Below, piece by piece: positions 50,293 to 59,077 of a stretch of 64,000 nucleotides of DNA (position 1 is the stretch's first letter; each line of letters starts with the position of its first letter). The notes beneath the pieces are model-generated. The model was not told the DNA's origin. It ran no database searches and saw only the letters and a program-made list of their open reading frames with translations. The DNA lies in the NCBI GenBank assembly GCA_045627385.1, contig JAZQNO010000007.1:1-64000 (forward strand), in the 5' to 3' direction. Source of the DNA: UBA1757 sp045627385. GTDB lineage: Bacteria > Bacteroidota > Bacteroidia > Bacteroidales > UBA1402. The translations under genes were made by a program, and so were the position numbers.

Positions 50293-53200
50293 TCACATCA
50301 TCACTTTTTCCACTCTGACTTTTCCGTCGGGATAGACGGAACGTCTCAGCAACAGACGGGCTCTGCCGTCGGAAGCGCCGGAGACAGGCTGTCCGGCCAG
50401 ATCGAAATATTCGACCCGTTCGGGCTCGGCCAGCGTTTCATCAAGACCCGTGTAGGACTCGTTCCTTATATATACTTTTCCGGTCGTCAGCAGTTGGGAA
50501 AGGTCCCACTTCTGTCCGGGAGCCGGAATCTCAGGTTCCACCGCCTGGATGGAGCCGCCGAGCGTCACACCGCTGGGAATGGTGAATATGGCGAATGAAC
50601 TGTTTTCGGGGATGGCGATCGACACTTCCGTCATGTTCAGACGCAGCGTACCGTTGAGCGTGGAGTTGGCTCCGAATTTGATTTTCGGACAGCTGTTCAG
50701 GGTTTCCTTGCGATAGAGGGGCACCTCGATGACAGACCCTGAATTCAGTGTGGCACCGCCGTTGAGCGTCAGGACATCCGACTTGTTGAACAGCGTGTCT
50801 CCCACCTGGATGCGACCGCCGGCGTTGGCCGTCACACGGCCTGCAACAGAGCCCTTACCGCTGAGCGTACCGCCGTCGTTGACAGTGACCGCTCCGGTAC
50901 CGGTCAAAGATCCGTTCACCACCAGACGTCCTTCGTTGACGGTCGTCGTGCCGCTGTAGATGTTCTTGCCGGTCAGACGCCAGTCGCCGCGACCTTCTTT
51001 GACAATGCTCACCTTGGCGTTGTGACCGCTGGCCGAGCAGCGGTTGTCGATGACACCGGCGAAAGTCTCGTCGGTATTGGCACCGCCCACAATCCAAGTC
51101 ATGGTGGTGTTGTCGGTATTCTTGCTGGCGCCAGACAGATAAGTCGACGATGTTCCCGACAGGCCGCCCAGACGATAGGTGGCACCGGCCTTCCAGCAGA
51201 TGACACGGGTGTTTCCTTTGAGTTCGACCACGGCATTGCGGATACCGGCACCGTTGTAAAGCATCAGTTGGGTGCCGTCCTTTTCGGTACCGACTCCGTC
51301 GGCTATCAGACGGCCGTCGAAATCGTCCCAGTTGCCGGTGACATATTCGCGGACATAAGGAATCTTGAAACACAGGTTGCCCGATCCGCTGATTTTCGAA
51401 GCGATTGAGCAGTTTCGGTTGGGGGCGATGACAGAAGTGAATCCTTCCTCGACACGGATGGGAAAACTGTAGGTCTCGTAATTGGAGGATTCACCTTTGG
51501 TTTTCAACGTGCCTCCGGCGAGCACTAGAGCCGATGAAGACCCGATTCCCTTTTTGGAAATGTCCGTGGTGCTGAGATAAAGCGTGGAAGCCTCTTCCAG
51601 ACGGGTTTCGCCCGAATAGGCGAAAAAGTCCGTCGTGCCGACCGTCACCTGACCTCCGCGGAGCACGAGCCCTCCGTTGCCTTCCAGGCTGCCGTTCATC
51701 GTGACGGTACTGCCGGCCGTCTGCTCGAAGGTGGTGGTGCGGTAGATTTTGGCACTGCGGTTGGTGGAAGTGTTGCCGCCGGTATACTGCCAGACGCCGC
51801 CGTCCCAGATCCAATTCTGGGCGAATTCCTGCGAAGCGCCGATACTGCTGGCCACGCCGCCGTCCTTGAGAGAAGACAGTTTGACCGTTCCGTCGTGGAC
51901 AACCGTCGCACCCGTATAGGTATGTGCCGCTGACCCCATATCGAGACAGCCCTTGCCGAATTTGTTCATCGAAGCCTTGCCTCCGATGGCGGCACCGGCG
52001 AAGATCACCTGATAATCTTCGGAAATCACCACATCAGAGGGAGCCAAAGCCGATTCCACCGTCACGGTTACATCCTGTTCGGGGGCGATCAGCACCGAAG
52101 AACTGTCCTGATAAAGGCCTTCGGTCCAGTTGTCACTGGTGAGATTCCACACTCCGCTTGCGGTTGCCCATGTGTAATCGGGAGCGTATGAGGCCAATTC
52201 GATCATCGGCACATATTCCGGCTGAGTCTTCACGTCGGACAGTTGAGCATAGTCGGAAAAGACACCTTTGTCTGAACGGTATGCCCTGACACGGAACGAA
52301 TAGGCCGTTGCCGGCTCAAGAGAAGTGACGGTATAGCGCACCGAGCCGGCCGTGGGACCGGCATTCTTTCCGGCAGCGGCATTGGAACTGCTCTTCATGC
52401 GGTAGTCATTGGCCGGGATGCGGACAAGTTCCACATAATCGCCGCCTTTGAGCTGTTCCACCGCATAGCCGTCCTCCCCTTCCGCATAGTCGCGCCAGTT
52501 CAGCGTAAGGCTGTTTTGTGTGGACTCTTCCAAAGAGAGGCAGAAAGGGACACGCAGGAAAAACTCGCGGTCTTCCACCTTGATGCCGTTGATGTAATTT
52601 TCGATATTGGCATAGCCGTTGGCCGCTTTCACCATAGCGTCGTCTTTGGTCGGATCGGTGCCGTTGGCGGTCTCCCAGGCGTCAGGCATGCCGTCGCCAT
52701 CGGAGTCGGCGGGACGAGCGAAAGATTTGTGGGCCCAGGAAGTGGGAATACCGATGGGCAATTGGGATTCATTGGAAATCAGTGCGCCTTCCTTTCCGAA
52801 AGAACGCAATTCGCCAATAACGTAGAAATCGACCGGATCGCGATACGGCAGGCTGGCACCGACCATAGGCAGCAGACTGTCTATCAATTCATTGCCCTTC
52901 CAAGCCGGAAGCGCCGGATAGTCGTAGGGTTGGTCCATGAATGTCGGCGGACCGGAATACTCGCCGTTCGGAATCAGATATGGATCGAAATTGCCGTCGC
53001 GGTTCTTGTCCTGCCAGTTGTCGGCCGCATAGATGTGGAAATTGGCATTGCCGCCCGTGAAAGCGTTTCCGCCAACGGCCGGACCGTTGACGAACAGGTT
53101 GTTCGTGGCATTGCAATAGCTCAGGCCTTCCGAATCGCCGCCCATCAGATAACAGCCGTTCTTCCAGTTGTAGACGATGTTGTTCACATACTGGTTGGTA

Positions 53201-53847
53201 CCCTTGATCTTGTTGTTTCGGGTCGAATTGTCCACATAGAGATTGCGGTACAGGCTGATGTGGTCGGCTTGCATCAGACCGCCGGCCGAATGGGTCATCA
53301 GACCCTGACTCATGATGGAATTCTGGATGGTGATGTCGCCCAACGAACCTTTTCCGTCGGAATTGATGCTGAACGTTTCGTCCAAGCCCCAACTCACGCT
53401 CAAATGGTCGAAAATCATATCGGTCCCATTGGATACGCCAGCCGCATCCTTTCCACTGTCACCATCAGATCCCATGCGAAAACGAATGTAACGCACGATG
53501 ATATTGTTAGCACCGGAAAAACTGACACCATTGCCATAAACCGTAATACCTTCACCGGGAGCGGTCTGCCCGGCCACATACAGATTTGGCGAGAAAACCA
53601 AACGGCTCTGAAGTCGGATGACACCCGAAACATCGAAAACGATGATACGATTGGGTGCACTGACGGCATCGCGCAAGGAACCGGCACCGCTGTCGGATAG
53701 ATTGGTCACATGGTATACAGATCCGTTGCGGCCACCGACCGCATAACGTCCGAAACCTTCGGCGCCCGGGAAAGCGGGAAGGTCGGAGGCCTGCACGCTC
53801 AAGCAGCACAAGCCTGCAATAAAGGTTAAAATAAGCTTTCTTTTCAT
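50293..53847 (-). CDS. Secreted PL1-family pectate lyase with FN3 and beta-strand-repeat regions
   Basis: The 1184-residue protein has a signal peptide (about 1-21) and a right-handed beta-helix lyase domain (about 22-400). The domain shows PGAEGFGRYAVGGRNGSVYH, GSLRDAV, NIIVRYIRFRMG and FDHLSVSWGLDETFSI, typical of PL1 enzymes that cleave polygalacturonate by beta-elimination. A DSDGDGMPDAWE calcium-type loop, an FN3 domain (about 435-545) and about 500 residues of autotransporter-like beta-strand repeats (KNIYSGTTTVNEGRLVVNG and similar) follow. The last 40 residues (VEYFDLAGQPVSG ... DGKVRVEKVMM) resemble a type IX sorting tail. It is the main catalytic evidence that this PUL targets pectin. 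Confidence 0.88.
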   Translation of the reverse strand: MKRKLILTFIAGLCCLSVQASDLPAFPGAEGFGRYAVGGRNGSVYHVTNLSDSGAGSLRDAVSAPNRIIVFDVSGVIRLQSRLVFSPNLYVAGQTAPGEGITVYGNGVSFSGANNIIVRYIRFRMGSDGDSGKDAAGVSNGTDMIFDHLSVSWGLDETFSINSDGKGSLGDITIQNSIMSQGLMTHSAGGLMQADHISLYRNLYVDNSTRNNKIKGTNQYVNNIVYNWKNGCYLMGGDSEGLSYCNATNNLFVNGPAVGGNAFTGGNANFHIYAADNWQDKNRDGNFDPYLIPNGEYSGPPTFMDQPYDYPALPAWKGNELIDSLLPMVGASLPYRDPVDFYVIGELRSFGKEGALISNESQLPIGIPTSWAHKSFARPADSDGDGMPDAWETANGTDPTKDDAMVKAANGYANIENYINGIKVEDREFFLRVPFCLSLEESTQNSLTLNWRDYAEGEDGYAVEQLKGGDYVELVRIPANDYRMKSSSNAAAGKNAGPTAGSVRYTVTSLEPATAYSFRVRAYRSDKGVFSDYAQLSDVKTQPEYVPMIELASYAPDYTWATASGVWNLTSDNWTEGLYQDSSSVLIAPEQDVTVTVESALAPSDVVISEDYQVIFAGAAIGGKASMNKFGKGCLDMGSAAHTYTGATVVHDGTVKLSSLKDGGVASSIGASQEFAQNWIWDGGVWQYTGGNTSTNRSAKIYRTTTFEQTAGSTVTMNGSLEGNGGLVLRGGQVTVGTTDFFAYSGETRLEEASTLYLSTTDISKKGIGSSSALVLAGGTLKTKGESSNYETYSFPIRVEEGFTSVIAPNRNCSIASKISGSGNLCFKIPYVREYVTGNWDDFDGRLIADGVGTEKDGTQLMLYNGAGIRNAVVELKGNTRVICWKAGATYRLGGLSGTSSTYLSGASKNTDNTTMTWIVGGANTDETFAGVIDNRCSASGHNAKVSIVKEGRGDWRLTGKNIYSGTTTVNEGRLVVNGSLTGTGAVTVNDGGTLSGKGSVAGRVTANAGGRIQVGDTLFNKSDVLTLNGGATLNSGSVIEVPLYRKETLNSCPKIKFGANSTLNGTLRLNMTEVSIAIPENSSFAIFTIPSGVTLGGSIQAVEPEIPAPGQKWDLSQLLTTGKVYIRNESYTGLDETLAEPERVEYFDLAGQPVSGASDGRARLLLRRSVYPDGKVRVEKVMM

Positions 53848-53868
53848 GAATCGAAGAAAAATTGGTAA

Positions 53869-53895
53869 GGGAAGGGTCTTATCAGGACCCTTCCC
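53869..53895 (-). other. Strong intercistronic hairpin ahead of the pectate lyase gene
   Basis: GGGAAGGGTC (plus 53869-53878) pairs perfectly with GACCCTTCCC (53886-53895) around a seven-base loop. On the minus strand the stem is followed by TTACCAATTTTTC, with the T tract five bases off, so it is at best a leaky terminator. It lies 17 nt after the stop codon of the upstream gene and 21 nt before the lyase ATG. Confidence 0.6.
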
Positions 53896-53912
53896 CCAAA
53901 AAGTTCGTCAAC

Positions 53913-56741
53913 TTACTTGACAAACACTTTTTCAACGCTCACGCTGCCATCCTCGTGAATATTTCTGACGATGGTAATGCCCTGATGGGCAGGAGCGGAC
54001 ATGCGGATACCGTTGAGGTTGTAGTACTCACGGCGCAGGATTTCAGACTTGGCAGTCTCGATGCCTTCGACATCTTCACCGGTGTTGTAGACGATGATGT
54101 CATAGACAGCCAGCTTCGTGCCGCCACCCGACTGTTTGACGCGGATGTAAACGGGATCGGTGCCTTCGTAAGACGTGCGGCTCTTGGTCCAGAAACGCTT
54201 GTAGGCAGATACGTACATCGTATCTACGGAAGTCCAGTTTTCACCGTCGGTCGAAACCAGCACAGCCAGATGCAGCTGAGCACCGTCGCTGTTGTTGTTA
54301 CCCAGGTTGACTTCGATGTCGAACGGACCGCGATAACGGGTAACCGTCTGAATGAAGGCATTGTAGCCTTCACCGCTGTAGCATGATTGGAAGGTGATGT
54401 GGTTCTTGGTGACCTCACCGATCAGATCGGTAGGCTTGTCGCAATAGTAGTTGGCGTCGCCACCCTGACCGACAAGCAGTACGGGAACGGTGTTCTCCCA
54501 CTGGATCTGCTGACCCATGGTGGAGAGGAACCAGCCGTCGTTGAATTCGTTGGTAGCGCTATTTTTGGCATAGAATACCATCGGCTGACGCAAGTTATAA
54601 TTGTAAGTGGTGTCCTGACCGTTAACGAGGGTGTCGATCGACTCGTACTGAGACATGGCGCTCTTACCCATGTAATAAGCAACCTTGTTGTTTCCACCGG
54701 AGGTATCCCAATACCAGTCATCGGTGTTGGCGTCGAAATGAATCACTTTCTTGTTGCGGAGAGTGGCCGTGTCCAGACCGGCAATTTCAATTTCCTTAGC
54801 GACCAGCTCGGAAGCGACATAGTTTCCGCCGGAAGCGAATGCGTAGATTGTCACAGGGCTGGCGAATACCAGAGGCTCTGAATATGTGCCGCCGGCCTTG
54901 ATGTCGGTGCTGTTGATGAAGTTGTAGTAGATGACGGCATCGGCGGTTTCACAAGAGATGGAAACGACAGCCTTGCCATCCTGCTGTTCAACCGTGATGA
55001 CGGGATCGGCAGCCTTCGAATAGACATTGATGACAGCGGAAGCGATGGGGCTGTTGTCGTTGCCCTGCTTGACGGCGATAGCCTTGACAACCGTCGAATC
55101 GGCGGTCACTTCAATCGTGTCGGAATACAGCGTGCTGGCCTCGGTAGGATCGGTTCCGTCCAGAGTGTAATAGATGGAAGCGTCAGCGGTTCCGGTAGCC
55201 AGAACCACATAAGTCTTCTGATTGTCGTAAATCTGCGAAATCGACGGAGTGGCACAGGGAGAAACTTTCGACTTGGTGGCGGCAACAACGTCGATAGCGT
55301 TGTTGATCAGCGTCATAGCATTGTCGGAAAGGTTGGTTTCTCCTTCAACGAAGATAGCGTCGTAGGAAATCGGAATCAACATGTAGGTGTTCTTCTTTCC
55401 GTGACGGTGGATTGCGGTGAAGGTTCCGGCAGGACCGGTAGCGGTAGCCAGCACTTCATCGCCGTCGAACAGACCGCCTTCCTTGAAGGTGCAGGCCTGG
55501 ACCAGATTCTTCTTGATAGTCTCAGGATCTGAGTAGATGAACATGTCGATGATGCTGTCTTCCTCGAAAGCGATGTCGGCGAAGAGAGGATCTTCAAGAT
55601 ACTCGCCATTGACATTGATCAGAGAAATACCGCCGTCGTTGGCAGCCTTGCTGGTGAGGTTATTACCGGTACCTACGCCCCAACGGCCGTCGGCATAGAA
55701 GAAGCTCTTGAAGTTGAGCATGGGGACACGGTTGACCAGAGTGACCAGTTGAGCGGCAAATTTGTGCTTGCCGTCGATGGCTTCGGAAACGACAACCAGG
55801 TCATACTCCTGGAGAGCTTCCAACACCTGTACGCTGTCGGCAGTGAGGTTGGTGATGTCGATGGCAGTGGCATTCTGCTCGGCAATCTTGGAATTGTTAA
55901 AAACGGGATCGTTTTCCAGACCGCAGTAACCGCTGTAACCGGCCGTGTAAAGATATGCGATGTTCAGGTCTTCTTCGGGACCGAAATCAGCCTGACCCAT
56001 CACATAGTTGACGGCATTGACAATAATCTTCTGGCCGTTGGCGTTGGCCGTCGTGATAAGGTCGCTCGACATGCCCACCAGCACATACTTGTAGTCGCCG
56101 GCATTGGCGATTTCGTGCACGCAGACATGGTTGTCGGAAGTGGTGCGGGCATAGTACTTGTCGGGTTCAGCCTCAAGAAGGCTTCCGGCAATGACGGCAC
56201 CGGCATCGAAACCCTGAACCATGTTGCTCGAAGTCATCGTACCGTCGTAGAGGGAGATGCTTCCGTCAGCGTTGGCATCCAGACCTGCGAAGATGGGATG
56301 CGTTTCGAAACCTTCGGAAATGTTTAACGACGGGCACTTGGTGCTGGGGTTCTTCGGGGTGGCCCAGTTCCAACGTCCGGACGTGTAGTTGAAGGCTTTC
56401 ATCGAAACCACAGGAACGGTTCCGACAAGTTTCACCAGACCGTTGGACAGTGTCGTGTTGCCTTTCATGGCTTCAGAGAGCACGACACAGTCGTAGGTCT
56501 TCAGCGTTTCATAATCGGCTTCCGTGGCATCGGCCTGAGGCAGGGTGGTCACATCGAATGTGGCGGCAAGAGCCTGATAGATAGGGTCAGCCGTGGGAGT
56601 GTAACCTGCGGAGAGATCGTTCACCCAGCAGAATGTACCAGCTCCGTAGCCTTCTACATAGAGAAAAGCCACCTTCTTGGCTGCGAAGGCAGAGCCCAGA
56701 CACAGGACTGCCAGAATCACAACAGATAAGATTTTTTTCAT
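53913..56741 (-). CDS. Secreted multidomain protein: duplicated alpha/beta modules, two chitobiase-C-like domains, type IX-like tail
   Basis: The 942-residue protein has a signal peptide (about 1-20). Two homologous modules follow in tandem, about 22-253 (KKVAFLYVEGYGAG, YDCVVLSEAMKG, SGRWNW) and 260-495 (LNIAYLYTAGYSG, YDLVVVSEAIDG, DGRWGV), which look like Rossmann-like ThuA/class-I glutaminase relatives without a visible catalytic cysteine. Two chitobiase/beta-hexosaminidase C-terminal-type sandwiches follow (ASIYYTLDGTDPTEAS near 540; AVIYYNF near 610), then a beta-sandwich (about 660-850). The tail ILRREYYNLNGIRM ... DGSVSVEKVFVK resembles that of the pectate lyase next door. Function unknown; probably secreted. 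Confidence 0.7.
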   Translation of the reverse strand: MKKILSVVILAVLCLGSAFAAKKVAFLYVEGYGAGTFCWVNDLSAGYTPTADPIYQALAATFDVTTLPQADATEADYETLKTYDCVVLSEAMKGNTTLSNGLVKLVGTVPVVSMKAFNYTSGRWNWATPKNPSTKCPSLNISEGFETHPIFAGLDANADGSISLYDGTMTSSNMVQGFDAGAVIAGSLLEAEPDKYYARTTSDNHVCVHEIANAGDYKYVLVGMSSDLITTANANGQKIIVNAVNYVMGQADFGPEEDLNIAYLYTAGYSGYCGLENDPVFNNSKIAEQNATAIDITNLTADSVQVLEALQEYDLVVVSEAIDGKHKFAAQLVTLVNRVPMLNFKSFFYADGRWGVGTGNNLTSKAANDGGISLINVNGEYLEDPLFADIAFEEDSIIDMFIYSDPETIKKNLVQACTFKEGGLFDGDEVLATATGPAGTFTAIHRHGKKNTYMLIPISYDAIFVEGETNLSDNAMTLINNAIDVVAATKSKVSPCATPSISQIYDNQKTYVVLATGTADASIYYTLDGTDPTEASTLYSDTIEVTADSTVVKAIAVKQGNDNSPIASAVINVYSKAADPVITVEQQDGKAVVSISCETADAVIYYNFINSTDIKAGGTYSEPLVFASPVTIYAFASGGNYVASELVAKEIEIAGLDTATLRNKKVIHFDANTDDWYWDTSGGNNKVAYYMGKSAMSQYESIDTLVNGQDTTYNYNLRQPMVFYAKNSATNEFNDGWFLSTMGQQIQWENTVPVLLVGQGGDANYYCDKPTDLIGEVTKNHITFQSCYSGEGYNAFIQTVTRYRGPFDIEVNLGNNNSDGAQLHLAVLVSTDGENWTSVDTMYVSAYKRFWTKSRTSYEGTDPVYIRVKQSGGGTKLAVYDIIVYNTGEDVEGIETAKSEILRREYYNLNGIRMSAPAHQGITIVRNIHEDGSVSVEKVFVK

Positions 56742-56810
56742 AAGCTTTTGTTTGAAAAGGTTGATAAGAAAAATAGATGATGATTTCTTGAAAGTTTGTC
56801 ATAAAGCGGC

Positions 56811-59048
56811 TTACGGCATCGGGCTCAGATTCTCCCAACGCACGTTCCAAGTGCCGTCATCGGGGAATCCCGGGCCGCCTACATGGGTCACAGGCGTTTC
56901 TGCAGCGACGTTCTGTCTGTGTTTCGAATTGACCTCGTCCCAACCGGCGCACATCATGGCGACAGCCGTCAGCAGACCGCCGTTGCCCGGCAGATAGATG
57001 CGCAAACGGGCATCCTGATAGTTGTGACCGTTAGGCAGATAGGTGTTGGTACGGCGGTCCATAAGCAAAGCGCCCACAGCCTGTTCGGGACGTCCAAGAC
57101 GGGCGGCGCACATGGCGGTCATCGGATAATCCCAGCCCCAAGTCTTGCCCCAGTTCCAGTTGTCCCAAATCCAATCGAACGTGTTGCCCATAATATCCTT
57201 GCGTATCAGGCTGTTGTTGGGAAGCACGCCCAAAGCGCCCAAAATGGCCGGATGGTCGGACGTATAACGGATGTCCACATAAGTGTCGGTAGCCGTTTCG
57301 GCAGCCAGATAAAGTTTGTCTTCGTTATAGGCCAGCGGCGAGAGTTTGTCGAGAATGGTCTCCCAATTCATATTGCGCTGCATTCCGCAGAGTTCACGCC
57401 AATGCTGGGCCGTCTTGAGTGCGAAATGCACATAGGAAAGTTCAAAGGGCGGGTTGATGGTTTCGGAAGCCTTCAGGGTTTCCTGGGCAGGAATGAGACC
57501 CTGGATGATGTAGCGGTCTCCCATTCCGTCGTAATCCACGAAACTGGCAATGAAATCGGCCGACTGGAATACCAGATCCTTGTATTTTTCCACAACGGCC
57601 TGACCGTCTTCTTGATTGCGGCGCAAAAGTTCTGCCATATAAATAAGGTGCGGCTGCTGCCAAAGCAGGAAAGAGCCGACCGACGACGGAGCCTCAATAG
57701 CCGAAGGATCGGTCATCTTCATCCAGCGGATACCTTCGAATCCCTGACGACGGGCGATGGAACGGGCGTAGTCGGCAGCCGAAAAATACCATTCGAGACT
57801 GGGCTCGAGCAGTTCGTCACGCTGCCAGAGCGCAAACTGGGCCTCGTGCCACCAATGCATTTCCAAATGATACTTGCCATACCAGCTGTTGAAGGTGAGT
57901 CCGGTTTCCTGAGGCGGATAGATGCCGGCGCACTGGATGGCCAGCAGATATTCGGAGAGGACCACGCGTCGTTCCAATTCGGGAGCGCGCGGATCGGTGC
58001 ATTCGGAAAAATCGACGGCGCCGCCGGTCTGCCAGAACTGAGCCCAATGCTCGGCCGAAGCCTCAAAGACTGCCCGGGCATCGGCAGAAGTTTCCTCCTG
58101 CGGTAGAGCCGACAGATATTCGGTGGTAAAATCCAGACTGCTTCCATTGCAGGCAATCAGAGAAAACGCGTGCGGTTCTTTGAGGCGGTCAAAGACAGCA
58201 TCGCCCTTCCAGGAAATCTTCACATAGTAGACCGTTTCGTCCAAAGTGCGTTTCAGCAGCACTTCACCTGACTTTTGGCTGACAATGTCGGTGCGGTGTT
58301 TCTGGGGTTTGGTCCAGTCGCTGGCATCGTCCACATGGCCTCCGGTAGGATACGGGAACGACCAGCGGACACTCACACGCCGCTGTGCCAGCAGATCCGA
58401 CTCGAGATGGAAAGCCACGCGGTCGGCATCGGGGTCGCAGGCAGTGCGTACATTCACCTTGGTTCCGTCCACATCGAAGGAGCTGCTGATGCAGCCGGCC
58501 CACAAGTCGAGCGTCTGGTCGATATTGGAAATCTCCTGCCAAGACACGTTCTTGCCTTCGCCGTCATACATGACCAAACCGACATAGCCCAAATGGAGAC
58601 GGTGCGGATTGACGCGGAAATATTCCGAAGCCTCGTGGTTGCGGCTGCGATCCTTGAACTGAATGGCATAGAGTTCCTCCTTGCCGCGGAAATCGTAGGC
58701 GCGGAAAGTTTCTTCAGGCATGTAGCCGCCGGTGTTCGGGAAACTGTGCCATCCCCAATGGGACTGAGTTCCCAAAGCGACACCTTTGACATAATGTTCC
58801 GGAAACGACTGCATACCGGTGGCGTCCACGGTAAATGCGAAATTGCCGTTGCCCACAGACAGACTCGACAGAGAATCGAAACTGTTGATGTGCGGGAAAT
58901 TGCGGGTTACCAGAGCCTGCCGGTCGATTGGAGCCTCCTGCTTGGCGAAACAGGACGAATGGGCGACCCAATCAATGGCGACAGCCACAATCAGAGCCAC
59001 AACCAAAGCCAGCACAAACCACTGACGGGTAGATTTCATTTCTTTCAT
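56811..59048 (-). CDS. Six-hairpin (alpha/alpha)6 glycosidase-like protein, family not assigned
   Basis: The 745-residue protein has a hydrophobic N-terminal segment (about 11-30) that may be a signal or anchor; the start may also be ATG 59039. The first half is a beta-sandwich opening with LSSLSVGNGNFAFTVDATGM. The second half has the Trp-rich, helix-paired look of six-hairpin glycosidases, including WYGKYHLEMHWWHEAQFALW near residue 390 and DNWNWGKTWGWDYPMTAM near 665. GH15, GH65 and GH95 share this fold; the text does not let me choose one. As the second gene of the PUL it probably trims glycan side chains. Confidence 0.7.
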   Translation of the reverse strand: MKEMKSTRQWFVLALVVALIVAVAIDWVAHSSCFAKQEAPIDRQALVTRNFPHINSFDSLSSLSVGNGNFAFTVDATGMQSFPEHYVKGVALGTQSHWGWHSFPNTGGYMPEETFRAYDFRGKEELYAIQFKDRSRNHEASEYFRVNPHRLHLGYVGLVMYDGEGKNVSWQEISNIDQTLDLWAGCISSSFDVDGTKVNVRTACDPDADRVAFHLESDLLAQRRVSVRWSFPYPTGGHVDDASDWTKPQKHRTDIVSQKSGEVLLKRTLDETVYYVKISWKGDAVFDRLKEPHAFSLIACNGSSLDFTTEYLSALPQEETSADARAVFEASAEHWAQFWQTGGAVDFSECTDPRAPELERRVVLSEYLLAIQCAGIYPPQETGLTFNSWYGKYHLEMHWWHEAQFALWQRDELLEPSLEWYFSAADYARSIARRQGFEGIRWMKMTDPSAIEAPSSVGSFLLWQQPHLIYMAELLRRNQEDGQAVVEKYKDLVFQSADFIASFVDYDGMGDRYIIQGLIPAQETLKASETINPPFELSYVHFALKTAQHWRELCGMQRNMNWETILDKLSPLAYNEDKLYLAAETATDTYVDIRYTSDHPAILGALGVLPNNSLIRKDIMGNTFDWIWDNWNWGKTWGWDYPMTAMCAARLGRPEQAVGALLMDRRTNTYLPNGHNYQDARLRIYLPGNGGLLTAVAMMCAGWDEVNSKHRQNVAAETPVTHVGGPGFPDDGTWNVRWENLSPMP

Positions 59049-59077
59049 GATTATTATGAAAAAAGGAATGACGGGAC

